Positions 1-8,590 of a stretch of DNA of 64,000 nucleotides are shown in pieces. Origin of the DNA: Streptomyces sp. HUAS MG91 (GTDB lineage: Bacteria > Actinomycetota > Actinomycetes > Streptomycetales > Streptomycetaceae); contig NZ_CP159534.1 of NCBI RefSeq assembly GCF_040529335.1, positions 186,001 to 250,000 of the forward strand, read 5' to 3'. The notes beneath the pieces were generated by a model. It was not told where the DNA came from, searched no databases, and saw only the letters and a program-made list of their open reading frames with translations. Both the position numbers and the translations under genes were made by a program. Each line of letters begins with the position of its first letter. Positions within the stretch are counted from its first letter, which is position 1.

Positions 1-300
1 GCGCACACGGCCCGTACGACGTTCGCCGCCAACCTGTTCCAGGCGGGCGGCATCGAGCCCGTGACCGACGGCACCTTCGAGGAGAGCGGGGCGCGGGAAG
101 CGTGCCTGTGCTCCAGCGACGCCGTCTACGCCGAGCAGGCCGAGGACGCCGCACGGTCCCTGCGGGACGCGGGCGCCCGGCACGTGTTCCTCGCGGGCCG
201 CCCGGGCACCTCCGCCGCCCCCGACAGCTTCGTCTTCGCCGGCTGCGACGCCGTCGACGTACTCAGCGCCACGCTCGACCGCATGGGAGTGTCCCGATGA
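1..300 (+). CDS. mutA: Methylmalonyl-CoA mutase small subunit, C-terminal part (5' end outside window)
   Basis: The reading frame is open from base 1 and ends in TGA at 298-300, so only about the last 99 residues are present. They resemble the C-terminal cobalamin-fold domain of the non-catalytic small subunit of methylmalonyl-CoA mutase (residues such as [10 protein letters not shown] and [12 protein letters not shown]). The identification rests mostly on the next gene, the large subunit, whose ATG at 297 overlaps this stop (ATGA), implying translational coupling. In actinobacteria the alpha-beta enzyme interconverts succinyl-CoA and methylmalonyl-CoA, feeding propionate catabolism and polyketide extender supply. 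Confidence 0.88.
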   Translation, partial: AHTARTTFAANLFQAGGIEPVTDGTFEESGAREACLCSSDAVYAEQAEDAARSLRDAGARHVFLAGRPGTSAAPDSFVFAGCDAVDVLSATLDRMGVSR

Positions 301-2492
301 CCGCCCCTGGCACGTCCGGTGTCCCCGACTTCTCCACGCTCGGTCTCGACAGCCCCGCGCCGGGCGTCACGGCGCAGGAGTGGCGCAGCGCCCTCAAGCG
401 CGCGGGCGACGGCGCCGACCCGCTGTGGGAGACGCCCGAGGGCATCTCCGTCAAGCCGCTGTACACCGGTGAGGACCTGGAGGGGCTGGACTTCCTCGGC
501 ACCTACCCGGGTGTCGCCCCGTACCTGCGCGGCCCCTATCCGACGATGTACGTCAATCAGCCCTGGACGATCCGCCAGTACGCGGGTTTCTCCACGGCCG
601 AGGAGTCCAACGCCTTCTACCGGCGCAATCTCGCCGCCGGCCAGAAGGGCCTGTCGGTCGCCTTCGACCTGCCGACGCACCGCGGCTACGACAGCGACCA
701 CCCGCGGGTGACCGGTGACGTCGGCATGGCGGGTGTCGCGATCGACTCGATCTACGACATGCGGCAGCTCTTCGACGGCATCCCGCTGGACCGGATGACC
801 GTGTCGATGACGATGAACGGCGCGGTGCTGCCCGTGCTCGCGCTGTACATCGTGGCGGCCGAGGAGCAGGGTGTGCCGCCGGAGAAGCTGGCCGGGACCA
901 TCCAGAACGACATCCTCAAGGAGTTCATGGTCCGCAACACCTACATCTATCCGCCGAAACCGTCGATGCGGATCATCTCCGACATCTTCGCGTACACGTC
1001 GCAGCGGATGCCGCGCTACAACTCGATCTCCATCTCCGGCTATCACATCCAGGAGGCGGGTGCGACGGCCGATCTGGAGCTGGCGTACACGCTCGCGGAC
1101 GGCGTCGAGTACATCCGGGCGGGCCGGGAGGCCGGGCTCGACGTCGACGCGTTCGCGCCGCGCCTGAGCTTCTTCTGGGCGATCGGCATGAACTTCTTCA
1201 TGGAGGTCGCCAAGCTGCGCGCGGCGCGCCTGCTGTGGGCGAAGCTGGTGAAGCAGTTCGACCCGAAGAACACCAAGTCCCTCTCGCTGCGCACCCATTC
1301 GCAGACGTCGGGCTGGTCGCTGACGGCGCAGGACGTGTTCAACAACGTCACACGTACGTGCGTGGAGGCGATGGCCGCGACGCAGGGCCACACCCAGTCG
1401 CTGCACACGAACGCGCTCGACGAGGCGCTCGCGCTGCCCACCGACTTCTCGGCGCGCATCGCCCGCAACACCCAGCTGCTCATCCAGCAGGAGTCGGGCA
1501 CGACGCGGGCGATCGACCCGTGGGGCGGCAGCGCGTACGTGGAGAAGCTGACGTACGACCTGGCGCGCCGGGCCTGGCAGCACATCCAGGAGGTCGAGCA
1601 GGCGGGCGGCATGGCCAAGGCCATCGACGCGGGCATCCCGAAGCTGCGCATCGAGGAGGCGGCCGCCCGCACCCAGGCGCGGATCGACTCCGGGCGGCAG
1701 CCCGTCATCGGCGTCAACAAGTACCGCGTCGACAGCGACGAGGAGATCGAGGTCCTCAAGGTCGACAACTCCTCGGTGCGGGCCCAGCAGATCGCCAAGC
1801 TGCGCCGGCTGCGCGAGGAGCGGGACGAGACGGCCTGCCGGGACGCGCTCGACGCGCTGACCCGGGCGGCGGGCGGTGACGGCAATCTGCTGGAACTCGC
1901 GGTCGACGCGGCGCGGGCCATGGCCACGGTCGGCGAGATCTCGGACGCGCTGGAGAAGGTCTACGGCCGGCACGCGGGCCAGATCCGTACGATCTCCGGT
2001 GTGTACCGCAACGAAGCAGGGGAGTCCGTGAACGTGGACCGGACCCGCGGCCGCGTCGAGGAGTTCGCCGAGGCCGAGGGGCGCCGGCCGCGCATCCTCG
2101 TGGCAAAGATGGGCCAGGACGGGCACGACCGCGGCCAGAAGGTGATCGCGACCGCCTTCGCCGACCTGGGCTTCGACGTCGATGTCGGCCCGCTGTTCCA
2201 GACCCCCGGCGAGGTGGCGCGACAGGCCGTCGAGGCGGACGTGCACATCGTCGGCGTGTCGTCACTGGCCGCCGGTCACCTCACCCTCGTACCGGCGCTG
2301 CGCGAGGCGCTCGCCGAAGAGGGGCGCGAGGACATCATGATCGTGGTGGGCGGGGTGATTCCGCCGCAGGACGTGCCCACGCTCCTGGAGATGGGCGCGG
2401 CCGCCGTGTTCCCGCCGGGCACCGTGATCCCGGACGCCGCCCACGACCTGGTGTCGCGCCTCGCGGCGGACCTCGGGCACGACGACCAGTGA
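297..2492 (+). CDS. mutB: Methylmalonyl-CoA mutase large (catalytic) subunit
   Basis: This 731-residue protein is the adenosylcobalamin-dependent catalytic subunit converting (R)-methylmalonyl-CoA and succinyl-CoA. The N-terminal TIM-barrel begins around residue 30 ([30 protein letters not shown]). The C-terminal B12 domain carries the base-off cobalamin signature DGHDRG at residues 608-613, with His610 as the lower cobalt ligand, followed by GVSSLAAGH and [10 protein letters not shown]. The start at 297 overlaps the mutA stop as ATGA and fits family length; an upstream extension to 102 in the same frame would run antisense-like through mutA and is rejected. meaB follows 12 nt downstream, giving the operon mutA-mutB-meaB. 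Confidence 0.97.
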   Translation: MTAPGTSGVPDFSTLGLDSPAPGVTAQEWRSALKRAGDGADPLWETPEGISVKPLYTGEDLEGLDFLGTYPGVAPYLRGPYPTMYVNQPWTIRQYAGFSTAEESNAFYRRNLAAGQKGLSVAFDLPTHRGYDSDHPRVTGDVGMAGVAIDSIYDMRQLFDGIPLDRMTVSMTMNGAVLPVLALYIVAAEEQGVPPEKLAGTIQNDILKEFMVRNTYIYPPKPSMRIISDIFAYTSQRMPRYNSISISGYHIQEAGATADLELAYTLADGVEYIRAGREAGLDVDAFAPRLSFFWAIGMNFFMEVAKLRAARLLWAKLVKQFDPKNTKSLSLRTHSQTSGWSLTAQDVFNNVTRTCVEAMAATQGHTQSLHTNALDEALALPTDFSARIARNTQLLIQQESGTTRAIDPWGGSAYVEKLTYDLARRAWQHIQEVEQAGGMAKAIDAGIPKLRIEEAAARTQARIDSGRQPVIGVNKYRVDSDEEIEVLKVDNSSVRAQQIAKLRRLREERDETACRDALDALTRAAGGDGNLLELAVDAARAMATVGEISDALEKVYGRHAGQIRTISGVYRNEAGESVNVDRTRGRVEEFAEAEGRRPRILVAKMGQDGHDRGQKVIATAFADLGFDVDVGPLFQTPGEVARQAVEADVHIVGVSSLAAGHLTLVPALREALAEEGREDIMIVVGGVIPPQDVPTLLEMGAAAVFPPGTVIPDAAHDLVSRLAADLGHDDQ

Positions 2493-2504
2493 GCCGGTGA
2501 CGGT

Positions 2505-3503
2505 GTGCCCATCGATCTCGATACGTACGTCAAGGGCGTCCTGGCCGGGAAGCGGGCGATCGTCGCACGGGCGATCACCCTCGTCGAGTCGACGCGCCCC
2601 CAGCACCGGCGCCTGGCGCAGGAGTTGCTGACGGAGCTGCTGCCGTACAGCGGCCGGGCCCGCCGGATCGGCGTCAGCGGGGTGCCGGGGGTGGGGAAGT
2701 CGACGTTCATCGACGCGTTCGGCTCCCTGCTCACCGGCCGCGGTCACCGGGTCGCCGTGCTCGCGGTCGACCCGTCGTCCAGCCGCACCGGCGGTTCCAT
2801 CCTGGGCGACAAGACGCGGATGGAGCGCCTCGCGGTCGATCCGGCCGCCTTCGTGCGCCCCTCCCCCACGGCCGGCACGCTCGGCGGGGTCGCCAAGGCG
2901 ACCCGTGAGTCGATCGTCGTCATGGAGGCCGCCGGGTACGACGTGGTGCTGGTGGAGACGGTCGGCGTGGGGCAGTCGGAGACGGCTGTGGCGAACATGG
3001 TCGACACGTTTCTGCTGCTGTCGCTGGCGCGGACCGGTGACCAGTTGCAGGGCATCAAGAAGGGTGTCCTCGAACTCGCCGACGTGATCGCGGTGAACAA
3101 GGCGGACGGGCCGCATGAGCGGGACGCGCGTTCGGCGGCGCGGGAACTGTCGGGCGCGCTGCGCCTGATGCACGGCAAGGACGCGTTCTGGACGCCTCCG
3201 GTGCTGTCGTGCAGCGCCCGCGAGGAGAGCGGACTCGACGAGGTCTGGGAGCGGATCGAGCAGCATCGCACGCTCCTCGACTCGACGGGACGTCTCGCCG
3301 AGCGGCGCCGCACGCAGCAGGTCGACTGGACGTGGACGATGGTGCGCGACGAACTCCTCGGCCGACTGCACGCCGATCCCGCGGTACGGGCACTCACCCC
3401 CGGTCTGGAGCGGCGGGTCCGCGACGGTGACCTCACCGCGACGCTCGCGGCCGAGCAGATCCTGGACACCTTCCGGAAAGGGGAGGCGGAGGTCGGGGAC
3501 TGA
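2505..3503 (+). CDS. meaB: Methylmalonyl-CoA mutase-associated G-protein chaperone MeaB
   Basis: This 332-residue GTPase of the MeaB/ArgK family gates adenosylcobalamin loading of methylmalonyl-CoA mutase and protects it from inactivation. The P-loop GVPGVGKST lies at about residues 59-67; further G-motifs are VDPSSSRTGGSILGDKTRM, VETVGVGQSE and the NKAD base-recognition motif. It starts at GTG 2505, 12 nt after mutB, and must be co-transcribed with its client enzyme. The gene converges on the FhuF-like gene with only 9 nt between the stops. Confidence 0.96.
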   Translation: MPIDLDTYVKGVLAGKRAIVARAITLVESTRPQHRRLAQELLTELLPYSGRARRIGVSGVPGVGKSTFIDAFGSLLTGRGHRVAVLAVDPSSSRTGGSILGDKTRMERLAVDPAAFVRPSPTAGTLGGVAKATRESIVVMEAAGYDVVLVETVGVGQSETAVANMVDTFLLLSLARTGDQLQGIKKGVLELADVIAVNKADGPHERDARSAARELSGALRLMHGKDAFWTPPVLSCSAREESGLDEVWERIEQHRTLLDSTGRLAERRRTQQVDWTWTMVRDELLGRLHADPAVRALTPGLERRVRDGDLTATLAAEQILDTFRKGEAEVGD

Positions 3504-3512
3504 CGCGGCCGG

Positions 3513-4190
3513 TCACCCGGTCAGGCAGCAGTCCCCGCACGTGCCGCCGCCCGGGGCACGGTAGAAGAGACAACAGCTGTTGCGGCGGAACGTCAGCCGG
3601 GGCCCGGTGATCCGCCCGGTGCCCCGCAGCCGGCCCGTCTCCAGGAGCTCGCGGGTCAGGCGGGTGAGCGGGCCGCGCAGGGCGGGCCGGGTGCGCAGCA
3701 GTTGCGCAGCCGAACCGACCAGCGCGGACGCGGAGTTGCCTGCCAGCAGGCCCGGCGCCACCTTGGCGGTGAGGCCGCTTTCTACGTCGCGCAGCACGCC
3801 GTCGACCTCCGCGTGGACGGCTTCCACCGGCGACGGAAGCCGCGCCGCGATCCGCCCCCGCGACTCGGTCAGGCACAGGTCCGTGCCCTCACCGGACCAG
3901 TCGACGGCGCTCATCGTGGGCACGATCCCGTGCACGAGCGCGCAGGCGAGGACCGGTGACCACAGCCGGGCCGCGAGCCCGAGGTGCGCGATGGAGACGC
4001 CGACGCGCGCCTCGGCGGTTCCGAAACGGTCGTTGACCGCCCGCGCACGGGCCGCGAACCCGTCGCGGAGGGCCCCGCCGCCGGCACGGTCCCGGGGCGC
4101 GACCGTGTCGAGGGCGAAGAATCCACCGAGCCGAGCGATGTCGCGCAGCGCCTCGGTGACCTGCTCCGGCCGGGCCTCGGTGGCGTTCAC
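3513..4190 (-). CDS. FhuF-like (2Fe-2S) protein, putative ferric-chelate or corrinoid reductase
   Basis: A 225-residue protein ending in a FhuF-type iron-sulfur motif: Cys-Cys, ten residues, Cys, two residues, Cys-Cys, within the last 22 residues (CCLFYRAPGGGTCGDCC). FhuF family members are cytoplasmic [2Fe-2S] reductases of ferric siderophores. The GTG start at 4190 overlaps the stop of the upstream ferredoxin-like gene as GTGA, so the two are translationally coupled and both lie under a cobalamin riboswitch. That context makes reduction of a corrinoid or cobalt substrate a possible alternative to siderophore iron; this is inference. A longer frame reading upstream to 5759 is a shadow of the patatin gene. 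Confidence 0.82.
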   Translation of the reverse strand: MNATEARPEQVTEALRDIARLGGFFALDTVAPRDRAGGGALRDGFAARARAVNDRFGTAEARVGVSIAHLGLAARLWSPVLACALVHGIVPTMSAVDWSGEGTDLCLTESRGRIAARLPSPVEAVHAEVDGVLRDVESGLTAKVAPGLLAGNSASALVGSAAQLLRTRPALRGPLTRLTRELLETGRLRGTGRITGPRLTFRRNSCCLFYRAPGGGTCGDCCLTG

Positions 4191-4576
4191 GGGGTGCCGG
4201 GGGCGCGGCGCGGCGGCTCGATGAGGTAGAGGTCGAGGATCTCGGGCCGGGCCGCGACACCCGGGCCGCCCTCCCGTACCCAGTCCGCTATGTCCTCGGT
4301 CGCGTCCGGGTCGTTGACCAGGCCGAGCCACACCGGCCGGGCGCCCGCCGCCCGCCCGGCCGTCGACGGCTGCACGACGACCACGTTGGCCTGCTCGCAG
4401 ACGTCCAGGCACTCGGAGATCCGCACCGGCGCGATCTGGCGCAGCCGCGCCGTCTGGGCCGCGTGATCGGCATTGACCTTGACGGTGCCGCAGCAGCAGT
4501 CGCGGCACACCACCACCCGGCACGGGACCGTCCGGTCCCCTGTCGTCACGGTCTCGTCGGCGAGCCGTTCGGGCAT
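4187..4576 (-). CDS. (2Fe-2S) ferredoxin domain protein under cobalamin riboswitch control
   Basis: This 129-residue protein has the thioredoxin-like [2Fe-2S] ferredoxin pattern: a first cysteine cluster VVCRDCCCGT near residue 20 and a second ISECLDVCEQANVVVVQP in the middle. Such proteins carry electrons or act in metal/tetrapyrrole metabolism; the family does occur near cobalamin genes. The ATG at 4576 is preceded by a GAGGAAGGA ribosome-binding site inside the leader of a cobalamin riboswitch, so its synthesis should fall when B12 is abundant. The stop overlaps the start of the FhuF-like gene. Substrate and partner are unknown. Confidence 0.82.
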   Translation of the reverse strand: MPERLADETVTTGDRTVPCRVVVCRDCCCGTVKVNADHAAQTARLRQIAPVRISECLDVCEQANVVVVQPSTAGRAAGARPVWLGLVNDPDATEDIADWVREGGPGVAARPEILDLYLIEPPRRAPGTP

Positions 4577-4626
4577 GCCGTGTCCTTCCTCTCGCCGGGG
4601 AGTTCCGCCCCGGGGTGCTTCGAGGA

Positions 4627-4774
4627 GGCGACAGCGTGAGTCTCCTGGCTCTCGGGTCCACGCTCGTCCCGGCCTTCCCACCCGCGCGGGGCAGTGGCTC
4701 GTCGGGATCCGCTCGCCGATCACAGTGGCGGTACCGCACCGGATTCGCACCGGTTTCCTCGGGCGGCTGTCGCC
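4627..4774 (-). promoter_or_regulatory. Cobalamin (AdoCbl) riboswitch
   Basis: Read on the minus strand, the leader contains the conserved cobalamin aptamer elements in order: GAGGAAACCGGTGCGAATCC, a GCGGTACCGCCACTGTGATC segment, GAGCCACTGCC, GGGAAGGCC and the 3' B12-box-like GAGCCAGGAGAC. A perfect 9-bp P1 helix closes it (GGCGACAGC at 4766-4774 pairs with GCTGTCGCC at 4627-4635). The 50 nt between P1 and the ATG at 4576 hold a GC hairpin (CCCCGGGG/CTCCCCGG) just before the GAGGAAGGA ribosome-binding site, suggesting translational control by ribosome-site sequestration. The aptamer is directly visible; the mode of control is inferred. Confidence 0.95.
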
Positions 4775-4843
4775 CATGTCCGCGCTCATCATGCCATCCG
4801 CCCGACACGGCGACCGGCCCGAGGCCGCGCCGGACGGCATGCG

Positions 4844-6076
4844 CTACGCGGAATCGGTGCGCCACAGACCGTCGGGGCCGTCGCCCGCCGCGTCGAGGAT
4901 GATCCGGGCGTCCCGTTGGCCGAGTTTGACGGCCTCGCCGAGGAACTCCGGTTCGAAGAACAGGTAGCTGAGCAGTTCGCCCCGGCTCTGTCCCGGGCCC
5001 AGGAGCGCGGCGAGGAACATCAGGTCGGGGTTGGCCAGCCGGCGCAGGCCCCGGAAACAGGTGTCCAGGACGTACTCCGCCAGTTGTCCGAGCTGATCCG
5101 CCTGACCGGGCATCGGGCCGCCGAAGAGGTACTCGACGACCGTGTACGGGCGTCCGCGCGGGCTGATCCGTCGCGCCCCGGACTCGAGCAGCTCGTCGAC
5201 CTTGCCGAGCGTCCGCGTGTCCTCCACCATGCGGTCGCCCATCAGGCCGGTCAGGATCTGCGCGACGACGTCCTGGACGGACGGGCGGGGTTCGTCGCCG
5301 CAGTCCGCTGGGCGGGGCAGGTCGCGCAGCGGTGTCGTGGCGACGATCACCACGCGTCGCGCGCCGAGCGAGATCGTCGGCTTGACGGGGGCGTTGAGGC
5401 GTACGCCGCCGTCCATGTACCAGCAGCCGCTCGGCTCGATCCTGACGGGCGGAAACGCCACGGGAATCGCGGCGGACGCCATCACGTGGTCCACGCTCAG
5501 GACGGTACGGGTGTAATCCACAGCCCGGTCGGTGTCGGACGCCGGCAGCCGGGCCGCCGCGGGTCCCTCGGCGAAGATCTCCGTACGGCCGGTGCCGCAG
5601 GCCGTCGTGGCCACGGCCACGGCCTGCACGACGCCGTCGACCAGATTGGTGTGGAGCTGGTCCCAGTTCACCTTCGTGCGCAGGGTCGTCCGCAGCGGGG
5701 TCGTGTCGAGCAGGCCGGCCAGGGGCGCGCTGGAGGGGTTGACGACTCTCGTGACGCACTGCCGCAGGATCATGGGCAGGGCCGTCAGGACGAACGGCCT
5801 GAAGACCTGACTTTTCGTCAGTTCCGCCCAGGCGGTCATCACTTGGTCGGCGGCCTGGGCGACGGGCAGGTGGGCGAGCGAGGCGAAGAGCACCGCGTTG
5901 AGCGCTCCCGCACTGGTGCCGGTGAACAGCGTCGGCCGCTGCCCCCGCGCGTCGAGCTCCGGCAGCAGGGTCGCCAGCATGCCCGCCTCGTAGGCACCCC
6001 GAGCCCCGCCCCCTGCCAGCACCACGCCGATGTCACCGCCGGCCGTGGCCGACGTGGCGGCTGCGTCCTCGGGCAT
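4844..6076 (-). CDS. Patatin-like phospholipase/acyl hydrolase
   Basis: This 410-residue protein is a patatin-fold lipid acyl hydrolase using a Ser-Asp dyad. Visible are the oxyanion-hole motif GGGARGAYEAG (about residues 22-32), the nucleophile elbow GTSAG (about 53-57) and the catalytic Asp in YMDGGVRLNAP. There is no signal peptide, so action on cytoplasmic-side membrane lipid is likely. The start is the ATG at 6076 just upstream of the glycine-rich motif. It is a monocistronic unit transcribed toward the riboswitch operon. The physiological lipid is unknown. Confidence 0.9.
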   Translation of the reverse strand: MPEDAAATSATAGGDIGVVLAGGGARGAYEAGMLATLLPELDARGQRPTLFTGTSAGALNAVLFASLAHLPVAQAADQVMTAWAELTKSQVFRPFVLTALPMILRQCVTRVVNPSSAPLAGLLDTTPLRTTLRTKVNWDQLHTNLVDGVVQAVAVATTACGTGRTEIFAEGPAAARLPASDTDRAVDYTRTVLSVDHVMASAAIPVAFPPVRIEPSGCWYMDGGVRLNAPVKPTISLGARRVVIVATTPLRDLPRPADCGDEPRPSVQDVVAQILTGLMGDRMVEDTRTLGKVDELLESGARRISPRGRPYTVVEYLFGGPMPGQADQLGQLAEYVLDTCFRGLRRLANPDLMFLAALLGPGQSRGELLSYLFFEPEFLGEAVKLGQRDARIILDAAGDGPDGLWRTDSA

Positions 6077-6222
6077 CGCCCCTCCCCGGTCGACGTCGCT
6101 CCGGTACGGCCGCGGCAGGTTCCCTGCGCGTCACGGGCCGCCCGGTCGATGCCACTACGCCGGGCGCAACGGTGCAACGGCGGAACCGGCCATGCCCCGG
6201 ACGGCAGCCCCGCTGTGTCGCC

Positions 6223-7371
6223 CTAGAGCCGGCTCATCGATGCCATCGCGTACAGCAGCTCGACGGCGGCCGTGGGGTCGCCCTGTTGGTTCCTGGCCGC
6301 CTCCCGTGGTGCGAGATGGCCCGCCGCGACCCGGCAGAACTCCACTTCGGGCAGGACGATGTGGCTGACGCAGTTGTCCGGGCCGGCCGGGCCGTCGGCA
6401 TCGTCCACGGGCAGGTACCAGTCGCCCCCGCTCTCGCCCTCGATCTCCAGGCGCACACTGCGCGGCGCCGCCCCGGGCTGGGTGCGGGACAGCGGCGGCG
6501 ACGCGAGTCCCGCCTGCCTGCGCGCGGCCAGGATCGCCGGCAGCATCTGCACGGCGACCCCGATGAGCGTCCGCAGATGTTCGGGCACCGGGGGCGGATA
6601 GGGATAGTCCACGGCGTCCGCGATGTCGGTGGCGTGGATCCACGTCTCGAAGGCCCGGTCGAGCAGGGCCAGGCGCAGGGGCAGGACGACATCGTCTCCG
6701 TAGGGCACGGCGATGTCCGCCACCCCGTTGCCGCTGAACGAGCAGGTGCGGATGAGTTCGTAGGCGTGGTCCCGCCAGGCGCGGCGGACGGATTCGGGGC
6801 TCTCGTCACCGGACGTGTCGGACGCCGTACGGTCCTGTTCCGTCTGCTCCCACAGCGCCCTGGTCCGCGCCTCCGGATCCGACGACAGGTCCTGGGCACC
6901 GCGCACGGGGTCCGGCAGTCCCAGCGAACGGGACACCGAGCCGTCCACCGCGAGGAGATGGTGGAGCACCCCGGACACGGACGTGGAGTGGGTGGCGGGG
7001 TCGTCGCCCTCGAACCATTCCAGCTGGACCGGGGACTTCCACTCGTCGTCGCTCATGTCCGCGAGCAGCGAGCCGAGGCGGGCGGTCTCGGCGTCGTACG
7101 GCTGGGCGTAGTCGGGGACCGCGATCTGGGGCGGGCGGGCGCTCAGGCAGGAGCCGAGGACCTCGGCGCGCAGCGTGGGTGCCAGGTCGAGACCCATGTG
7201 GGGGTGCAGCAGTTCGAGGGAGGTCCGCAGCCGTGCCGCCTCGTCGGCGCAGGAGGGGCACCGGGCGAGGTGCTCGTCGACCTCCGCCGTCTCCTCCGTG
7301 GAGCAGGCCCCCAGCGCCCAGGCGCCGAGGAGCTGCTCGAGGCGGGAGTGCCCGTCGAAGTCACTACTCAT
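6223..7371 (-). CDS. Putative anti-sigma factor fused to a mycothiol-dependent maleylpyruvate isomerase-like domain
   Basis: A 382-residue two-domain protein. Residues 1-50 form a zinc-binding anti-sigma (ZAS/zf-HC2) module with His34-x3-Cys38-x2-Cys41 (EHLARCPSC). The rest has the helical-bundle layout of MDMPI/DinB-type mycothiol-dependent enzymes (LGSLLADMSDDEWKSP, GVLHHLLAVDGSVSRSLG, ETWIHATDIADAVDYPYPPP) plus a C-terminal domain. The ATG at 7371 overlaps the stop of the sigma-factor gene as ATGA, the usual arrangement of an ECF sigma/anti-sigma pair. I infer that it sequesters that sigma factor; whether the MDMPI-like part is catalytic or a thiol sensor is unknown. Confidence 0.82.
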   Translation of the reverse strand: MSSDFDGHSRLEQLLGAWALGACSTEETAEVDEHLARCPSCADEAARLRTSLELLHPHMGLDLAPTLRAEVLGSCLSARPPQIAVPDYAQPYDAETARLGSLLADMSDDEWKSPVQLEWFEGDDPATHSTSVSGVLHHLLAVDGSVSRSLGLPDPVRGAQDLSSDPEARTRALWEQTEQDRTASDTSGDESPESVRRAWRDHAYELIRTCSFSGNGVADIAVPYGDDVVLPLRLALLDRAFETWIHATDIADAVDYPYPPPVPEHLRTLIGVAVQMLPAILAARRQAGLASPPLSRTQPGAAPRSVRLEIEGESGGDWYLPVDDADGPAGPDNCVSHIVLPEVEFCRVAAGHLAPREAARNQQGDPTAAVELLYAMASMSRL

Positions 7372-7898
7372 CGTCCGTCCTCCCCGGTGGCGGCGTCGGT
7401 ACCGGCCAGCATGGTCAGCCCGTGCCGGAGTCTGCGCAGTATCTCGTCCTCGGCGACGCCGAGTTCGGCCGCGGCCTGGTGGTAGTCCATCTTCTCCGTG
7501 TGGACGAGGTGGATCGCGACGCGTGTGCCCCGGTTCATGGAGCCGAGGGCCGCGTCCGCTCGCTCGATGCGGGCGGCCGAGAGGCGGGCGGCCGGCTCGC
7601 CCTCCCGGGGCGGCGCGTCGGGCCCGCTCTCGTACCGGTCCAGCGCCGCCATGACCAGCCAGGTGCCGAGACGGTACCGCCCCGGGTCGAGGGACCGGGG
7701 GTGCTGCCACAGGTGCGTGAAGACGCCCACCACGAGGTCGCGGGTGGCCTGTTCGTCGCCGGTCAGCCGTGCCGCCACTGAGTGAAGCATGCGGGCGTAG
7801 CGGTCGTAGACCTCGCCGAGCACCGCGGCCTCGCCGCGGACCAGGCGGATCTGGACCTGCCGTTCCCACCGTGCCCCATCGTCGACCGGGTCGGCCAT
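7368..7898 (-). CDS. ECF-type RNA polymerase sigma factor
   Basis: A 176-residue sigma-70 family protein of ECF layout. Region 2 is recognisable at about residues 25-85 (LGEVYDRYARMLHSVAARLTGD, VFTHLWQHP) and region 4 near the C terminus (RVAIHLVHTEKMDYHQAAAELG, DEILRRLRHGL) as a helix-turn-helix. The start chosen is ATG 7898, since the frame upstream lacks sigma similarity. It is coupled by a 4-nt overlap to the zinc-finger/MDMPI gene, its presumed anti-sigma partner. Region 2.3/2.4 is weakly conserved and the protein is short, so promoter recognition may be atypical. Confidence 0.8.
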   Translation of the reverse strand: MADPVDDGARWERQVQIRLVRGEAAVLGEVYDRYARMLHSVAARLTGDEQATRDLVVGVFTHLWQHPRSLDPGRYRLGTWLVMAALDRYESGPDAPPREGEPAARLSAARIERADAALGSMNRGTRVAIHLVHTEKMDYHQAAAELGVAEDEILRRLRHGLTMLAGTDAATGEDGR

Positions 7899-8087
7899 GC
7901 CCCTCCTCGGGTCCCTGACGTGCTGCCGCACACGCCAACGTACCCAGTGAATGTTGTCATGCGACAACTCGCCCGCGCATGAACTGTATTGATCGAAGGG
8001 GAAGTTGCATCGGATCACTTCTGGCCCGTCCGTGACGGCATGGATCTCGCCGACGCCCGCGCCCCGTCCCCTCCGTTCGCCACCGGC

Positions 8088-8522
8088 TCAGTCGATGCAG
8101 AACTCGTTGCCCTCGATGTCCTGCATCGGGATGCAGGACTCGTTCTCCTCGTCGGCGTACAGGGTGGTCACGTGTGTCGCGCCGAGCGCGACGAGCCGTG
8201 CGCACTCGGCCTCGAGGGCGGCGAGGCGCTCGGCACCCACCAGGCCGGTGCCGACGCGCACGTCGAGGTGCACGCGGTTCTTGACGACCCTGCCCTCGGG
8301 CACCCGCTGGAAGAACAGCCGCGGTCCCTCACCCGAGGGGTCGACGCAGGCCGACCACGCGTCCCGCTCCTCGGGCGGCTGCGCGTTCCTGAAGTCGTCC
8401 CAGGTGTCGAACTCCTCGGGCGGCCGGGGCATGACGTACCCGAGCACCTCGCACCAGAACCGGGCGACACGCTCGGGTTCCGCGCAGTCGAAGGTGACCT
8501 GGAATTTCTTGATCGCTGACAT
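8088..8522 (-). CDS. VOC-family (glyoxalase/bleomycin-resistance fold) protein
   Basis: A 144-residue protein of the vicinal-oxygen-chelate fold with two beta-alpha-beta-beta-beta repeats. The first begins at FQVTFDCAEPERVARFWCEVLGY, and the second includes KNRVHLDVRV and ends CIPMQDIEGNEFCID. The pattern resembles the common glyoxalase-like paralogs of streptomycetes of unknown substrate. The start is ATG 8522 rather than an upstream in-frame ATG, matching family length. It is monocistronic. Function could be metal-dependent lyase, dioxygenase or drug binding; nothing local decides this. Confidence 0.85.
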   Translation of the reverse strand: MSAIKKFQVTFDCAEPERVARFWCEVLGYVMPRPPEEFDTWDDFRNAQPPEERDAWSACVDPSGEGPRLFFQRVPEGRVVKNRVHLDVRVGTGLVGAERLAALEAECARLVALGATHVTTLYADEENESCIPMQDIEGNEFCID

Positions 8523-8590
8523 CGGCGCACCATACCAACGGCTCCCTGCCGCCCACACCCCGAATAAGGAGCCCAGGCCCGCGGCCGCCG

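Noticed and set aside
126..2246. Long open frame antisense to mutB
   Set aside because: It mirrors the mutB codon pattern in GC-rich DNA and has no family motifs.
3504..3512. Search for a terminator between meaB and the FhuF-like gene
   Set aside because: Only 9 nt lie between the convergent stops; any hairpin would be inside coding sequence and none was convincing.
4190..5759. Upstream extension of the FhuF-like frame to 748 residues
   Set aside because: The extension crosses the riboswitch and the patatin gene; the GTG at 4190 is coupled to the ferredoxin stop.
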